Origin: Sphingomonas adhaesiva
Lineage (GTDB): Bacteria > Pseudomonadota > Alphaproteobacteria > Sphingomonadales > Sphingomonadaceae
Reading direction: 5' to 3'
NCBI RefSeq assembly: GCF_002374855.1
Contig: NZ_NWVC01000001.1
Location: 310,001-374,000, forward strand
DNA: 64,000 bases
The position numbers and the translations under genes are program-made. Shown here piece by piece: positions 61,980-64,000 of this stretch (position 1 is its first letter; each line of letters opens with the position of its first letter). The notes beneath the pieces were generated by a model, which was given only the letters and a program-made list of their open reading frames with translations, was not told where the DNA came from and searched no databases.

Positions 61980-62543
61980 CTACCCGAGCCTCTGGCGAAG
62001 GGTCTGCCGTGCCCGTCGTATCCTCGTCTCGACCGCCTTCTCGCTGATCGACAGGATCTCCGCGGTCTCCGCCTGGCTGAGGCCTTCGACCGCATGGAGG
62101 ACGAGCGGCTCGCGCTGGCTCGCCGGAAGGTCCGCGATGGCACGGCGCATGCGGGCGAGCTCCTGCCGGTCAGCGGTGCCGACGTCCTGGCCGGGCGTTT
62201 CGTCGGCTTGCCGGTCCGCCACGTCCTCGATGGGCACCATGAAGCGGAACGCGCGGCGCACGGCGCGGCGGCGGCCCCAGTCCCGGCACTTGTTGATGGC
62301 GATGCGCGCGAGCCAGGCGGCCATCGGGCGTGCGGGGTCGTAGCGGCGGAGCGCACCGTGGGCGGACACGAAGGTCTCCTGGACGAGGTCGAGGGCCTCG
62401 TCCGGATCGCCGACGTTGGTGACGATCACCCGATAGACGGCCTGCCGATGCCGCTGCATGATCTCGGCGAAGGCTTCCTCGCGTCCGGCGGCCGCCAGGA
62501 CCGCCAGATCGCCGTCGGATGCCGCCGCCAGTCCGACGTTCAC
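61980..62543 (-). CDS. ECF RNA polymerase sigma factor (CnrH-like)
   Basis: 187 residues with region 2 (LDLVQETFVSAHGALRRYDP ... AWLARIAINKCRDWGRRRA) and region 4 (LPASQREPLVLHAVEGLSQA ... ILSISEKAVETRIRRARQTL). GTG start overlaps the sensor gene stop (GTGA). The order anti-sigma, sensor, sigma is that of cnrYXH of Cupriavidus metallidurans. It should direct transcription of copA, copC and its own operon. Confidence 0.9.
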   Translation of the reverse strand: MNVGLAAASDGDLAVLAAAGREEAFAEIMQRHRQAVYRVIVTNVGDPDEALDLVQETFVSAHGALRRYDPARPMAAWLARIAINKCRDWGRRRAVRRAFRFMVPIEDVADRQADETPGQDVGTADRQELARMRRAIADLPASQREPLVLHAVEGLSQAETAEILSISEKAVETRIRRARQTLRQRLG

Positions 62544-62980
62544 CGAGCGCCGGCGGTGAGCGATGCCACCACGGCGCGGTCGAATGCCGCGGTCTGGTCG
62601 GGACGCAGCACCTGACGCATGGCGAAGACGTGGGCGAGCGTTTCCTTCTGGAGCGCGCCCATCGCGGAGTGCGACGCGTCGACGGCCGCCGCCACGCGCG
62701 GTCCGTTGCCGTGTTCAGCCTCGATCGCGGCCGCGAGCCTTGCGTTGTCGGCGCGCATCTCGCTCTCGAGCTCCTGGCGGCGGACCGCGAAGCGTCGTTC
62801 CAGCGCGTCGATCCTCGCCTGCTGGTCGGCGTCGAGCTTCAGGTCGTGGTGGAGGAGGTCGTGCAGCTGGGAGGCCTGCCCGCCGTGGGAGGGGATCAGG
62901 ACGCGGCCCACGAACACGCCCGCGATCGCGGCGAGGAAGGCGACGATGGCGACCAGCGCCGTCCAGCGGGGCCGGCTCAC
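62540..62980 (-). CDS. Periplasmic metal sensor (CnrX-like)
   Basis: 146 residues: one N-terminal membrane helix (about 7-27) and a helical periplasmic domain. Residues His40, His44, Glu61, His117 and Met121 fall in the pattern H-x3-H, E, H-x3-M that forms the Ni/Co site of CnrX (His42, His46, Glu63, His119, Met123), with the same spacing throughout. GTG start overlapping the upstream stop. It would relieve the anti-sigma when metal is bound; here the metal may be copper. Confidence 0.85.
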   Translation of the reverse strand: MSRPRWTALVAIVAFLAAIAGVFVGRVLIPSHGGQASQLHDLLHHDLKLDADQQARIDALERRFAVRRQELESEMRADNARLAAAIEAEHGNGPRVAAAVDASHSAMGALQKETLAHVFAMRQVLRPDQTAAFDRAVVASLTAGAR

Positions 62981-63249
62981 CGTCCGGCCAGCAGCAGCGT
63001 CGAGGGCGCTAGCGGACCGACGACGCCGATCGGATCGAGCGACGCGGCGGTGGCTGGCGCGGCAGGACCCGCACCCGCCGCTCCGAGGACCACGGCGCCG
63101 ATGGCCGCCAGCGCCGCTATCCCTAGGCCGGTCGAGGCGGTGGCGCGGTTCGCCCGGATGCGGGCGAGGACGGCGTCCTCGATCCCGTCGAGCCGGGGAT
63201 CGGGTGGACCGCCGGCGATCCGCTTCATCAGGTCGTCGATGTCGTCCAT
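62977..63249 (-). CDS. Membrane anti-sigma factor (CnrY-like)
   Basis: 90 residues: a cytosolic N-terminus with an amphipathic segment (MDDIDDLMKRIAGGPPDPRL), a single helix (about 40-60) and a short periplasmic tail. Length and topology match CnrY, which holds the sigma factor at the membrane. It is upstream of and overlaps the sensor gene. Strong ribosome site GGAGGAAGG. Sequence similarity itself is too weak to call without the context. Confidence 0.72.
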   Translation of the reverse strand: MDDIDDLMKRIAGGPPDPRLDGIEDAVLARIRANRATASTGLGIAALAAIGAVVLGAAGAGPAAPATAASLDPIGVVGPLAPSTLLLAGR

Positions 63250-63271
63250 TCCTTCCTCCGCTCGTCTGCTC

Positions 63272-63297
63272 TACGCATCGCCGCGCCTCGTCCCTCG
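63272..63297 (-). promoter_or_regulatory. CGAGGG-N13-ATGCGTA motif upstream of cnrY
   Basis: On the minus strand, CGAGGG, 13 bases, ATGCGTA, 23 bases before the anti-sigma ATG. Its -35 lies back to back with that of the divergent copC motif (CCCTCGGCGAGGG, 63292-63304). Confidence 0.7.
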
Positions 63298-63298
63298 G

Positions 63299-63324
63299 CG
63301 AGGGTAGCACGTCGCACATGCGTA
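63299..63324 (+). promoter_or_regulatory. CGAGGG-N13-ATGCGTA motif upstream of copC
   Basis: On the plus strand CGAGGG (63299-63304), 13 bases, ATGCGTA (63318-63324), 45 bases before the copC ATG. Divergent twin of the cnrY motif. Confidence 0.7.
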
Positions 63325-63369
63325 ATCACCGTGAGGCGGCATGTTCGGACCGCCGGCAGGAGTTGTGGC

Positions 63370-63726
63370 ATGCGCGCGTCGTCGGCTTTCATCGCGGTCT
63401 CCCTCGTGCTGGCGTCGTCGCCGGCGCTGTCCCATCCCCGGCTGGTCGCGGCGGTGCCCGCCGAGAACGCGGCGGCGCGAGGCGTGTCGTTGGTCCGGCT
63501 GACGTTCTCCGAGCGGCTGGTGCCGACGTTCTCGGGTGCGGAGCTGTCGATGATCGGACCGCGGGCTCACGCGGTGCCGGCGAGGGTCCGCGTCGCGCCC
63601 GATGGCCGCACGCTGGTGGTTGCTCCGTCCCGCGCGCTTCCGAAGGGCAGCTACCGCGTCGACTGGCACGTCGTGTCGACCGACACGCACCGCGTGAAGG
63701 GCGGCTACGCGTTCCGGGTGGGCTGA
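63370..63726 (+). CDS. copC: Periplasmic copper-binding protein CopC
   Basis: 118 residues with a signal peptide (AVSLVLASSPALS). Mature N-terminal His (HPRLVAAVP) and DWHVVSTDTHRVKGGYAFRV match the Cu(II) site of the CopC fold (one immunoglobulin-like domain, LTFSERLVPTFSGAELS). Followed 2 bases later by copD. No separate Met-rich Cu(I) loop is seen, as in shorter CopC forms. Confidence 0.92.
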   Translation: MRASSAFIAVSLVLASSPALSHPRLVAAVPAENAAARGVSLVRLTFSERLVPTFSGAELSMIGPRAHAVPARVRVAPDGRTLVVAPSRALPKGSYRVDWHVVSTDTHRVKGGYAFRVG

Positions 63727-63728
63727 CC

Positions 63729-64000
63729 GTGGATGTGCTGGCGGTCGCGGTCAGGTTCGGCCTCTATCTGTCCTCGATGCTCTGCTTCGGCGCGGCCGCG
63801 TTCGCGCTTCACGCGCCGCGGGGCACCGCGGACGCGCTGCCGCTGCGAGGCCTGCTGGTGGCCTCCATCATGTCCGGGCTCATCCTGTCCCTTGTCGGAC
63901 TGGCGGTCCTGTCGGCAGGCATGGCTGGGGTCGGCATCGGCGAAGTCGATCGAGCCACCGTCGCTTCGGTGATTGAGAATACGGCCGCGGGCACGGCGTG
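63729..64000 (+). CDS. copD: Copper-resistance membrane protein CopD, partial
   Basis: The frame opens at a GTG two bases after the copC stop and is still open at the right edge (about 90 codons). Two hydrophobic helices are visible (VAVRFGLYLSSMLCFGAAAF and LLVASIMSGLILSLVGLAVL), as at the start of CopD, which carries copper into the cytoplasm with CopC. C-terminus outside the window. Confidence 0.88.
   Translation, partial: MDVLAVAVRFGLYLSSMLCFGAAAFALHAPRGTADALPLRGLLVASIMSGLILSLVGLAVLSAGMAGVGIGEVDRATVASVIENTAAGTA

Overview
The window reads as a chromosomal segment of a GC-rich alphaproteobacterium, most likely Sphingomonas or a close relative. This is inferred from gene content and order: the btuB-btuFCD block, the PIMT-TolC-PopZ-ValS neighbourhood, the long isocitrate lyase beside a RamB/ScfR-type regulator, a deoxyhypusine-synthase homologue next to a PLP decarboxylase, Flp pilins, and short dispersed inverted repeats typical of sphingomonads. 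No rRNA, CRISPR array or intact mobile element was seen.

Bases 1 to about 45,960 are core chromosome with dense, often overlapping genes. In order: a LysM wall protein (cut by the left edge), SWIB protein, SDR, Lrp regulator with alanine dehydrogenase, the glyoxylate-shunt isocitrate lyase and its probable regulator, a polyamine-type pair (deoxyhypusine-synthase-like plus decarboxylase), a PLP dehydratase, two tandem cysteine desulfurases with a ferredoxin, the SRP RNA gene, dnaX-ybaB, mtgA, aroK-aroB, xerD, accA, three orphan Flp pilins and mutT. Then come a cobalamin riboswitch with btuB and a B12 ABC transporter, tRNA-Cys, pcm, tolC, popZ, an S9 peptidase, valS, MATE, a lipid kinase, hemB and two acetyltransferases.

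A tRNA-Arg(ACG) gene at 45,888-45,964 marks the switch to accessory DNA. From about 46,000 to 54,350 lies an apparent integrative element or its remnant. It holds a GHKL-ATPase fused to a PD-(D/E)XK-like nuclease, a cytosine-C5 DNA methyltransferase meeting it tail to tail, and a small helix-turn-helix protein divergent from the methyltransferase across a symmetric repeat array. Together these look like a compact restriction-modification-type defence unit. Opposite it run an AlpA-like regulator, two short integrase-like proteins that lack the catalytic residues, a zinc-finger/Toprim primase-like protein and two unknowns, an arrangement resembling satellites of the P4 type.

From 54,515 to the right edge is a metal-resistance region: a MerR regulator divergent from a glutaredoxin-MauE-like fusion, a tiny secreted Cys-rich protein, a YraQ-type permease, two DUF305 proteins, copB, copA, a CnrY-CnrX-CnrH-like set (anti-sigma, periplasmic sensor, ECF sigma), copC and copD (cut by the right edge). 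Four start regions here (copA, cnrY, copC and a DUF305 gene) share the motif CGAGGG-N13-WTGCGTA, which I propose as the promoter of the CnrH-like sigma factor.
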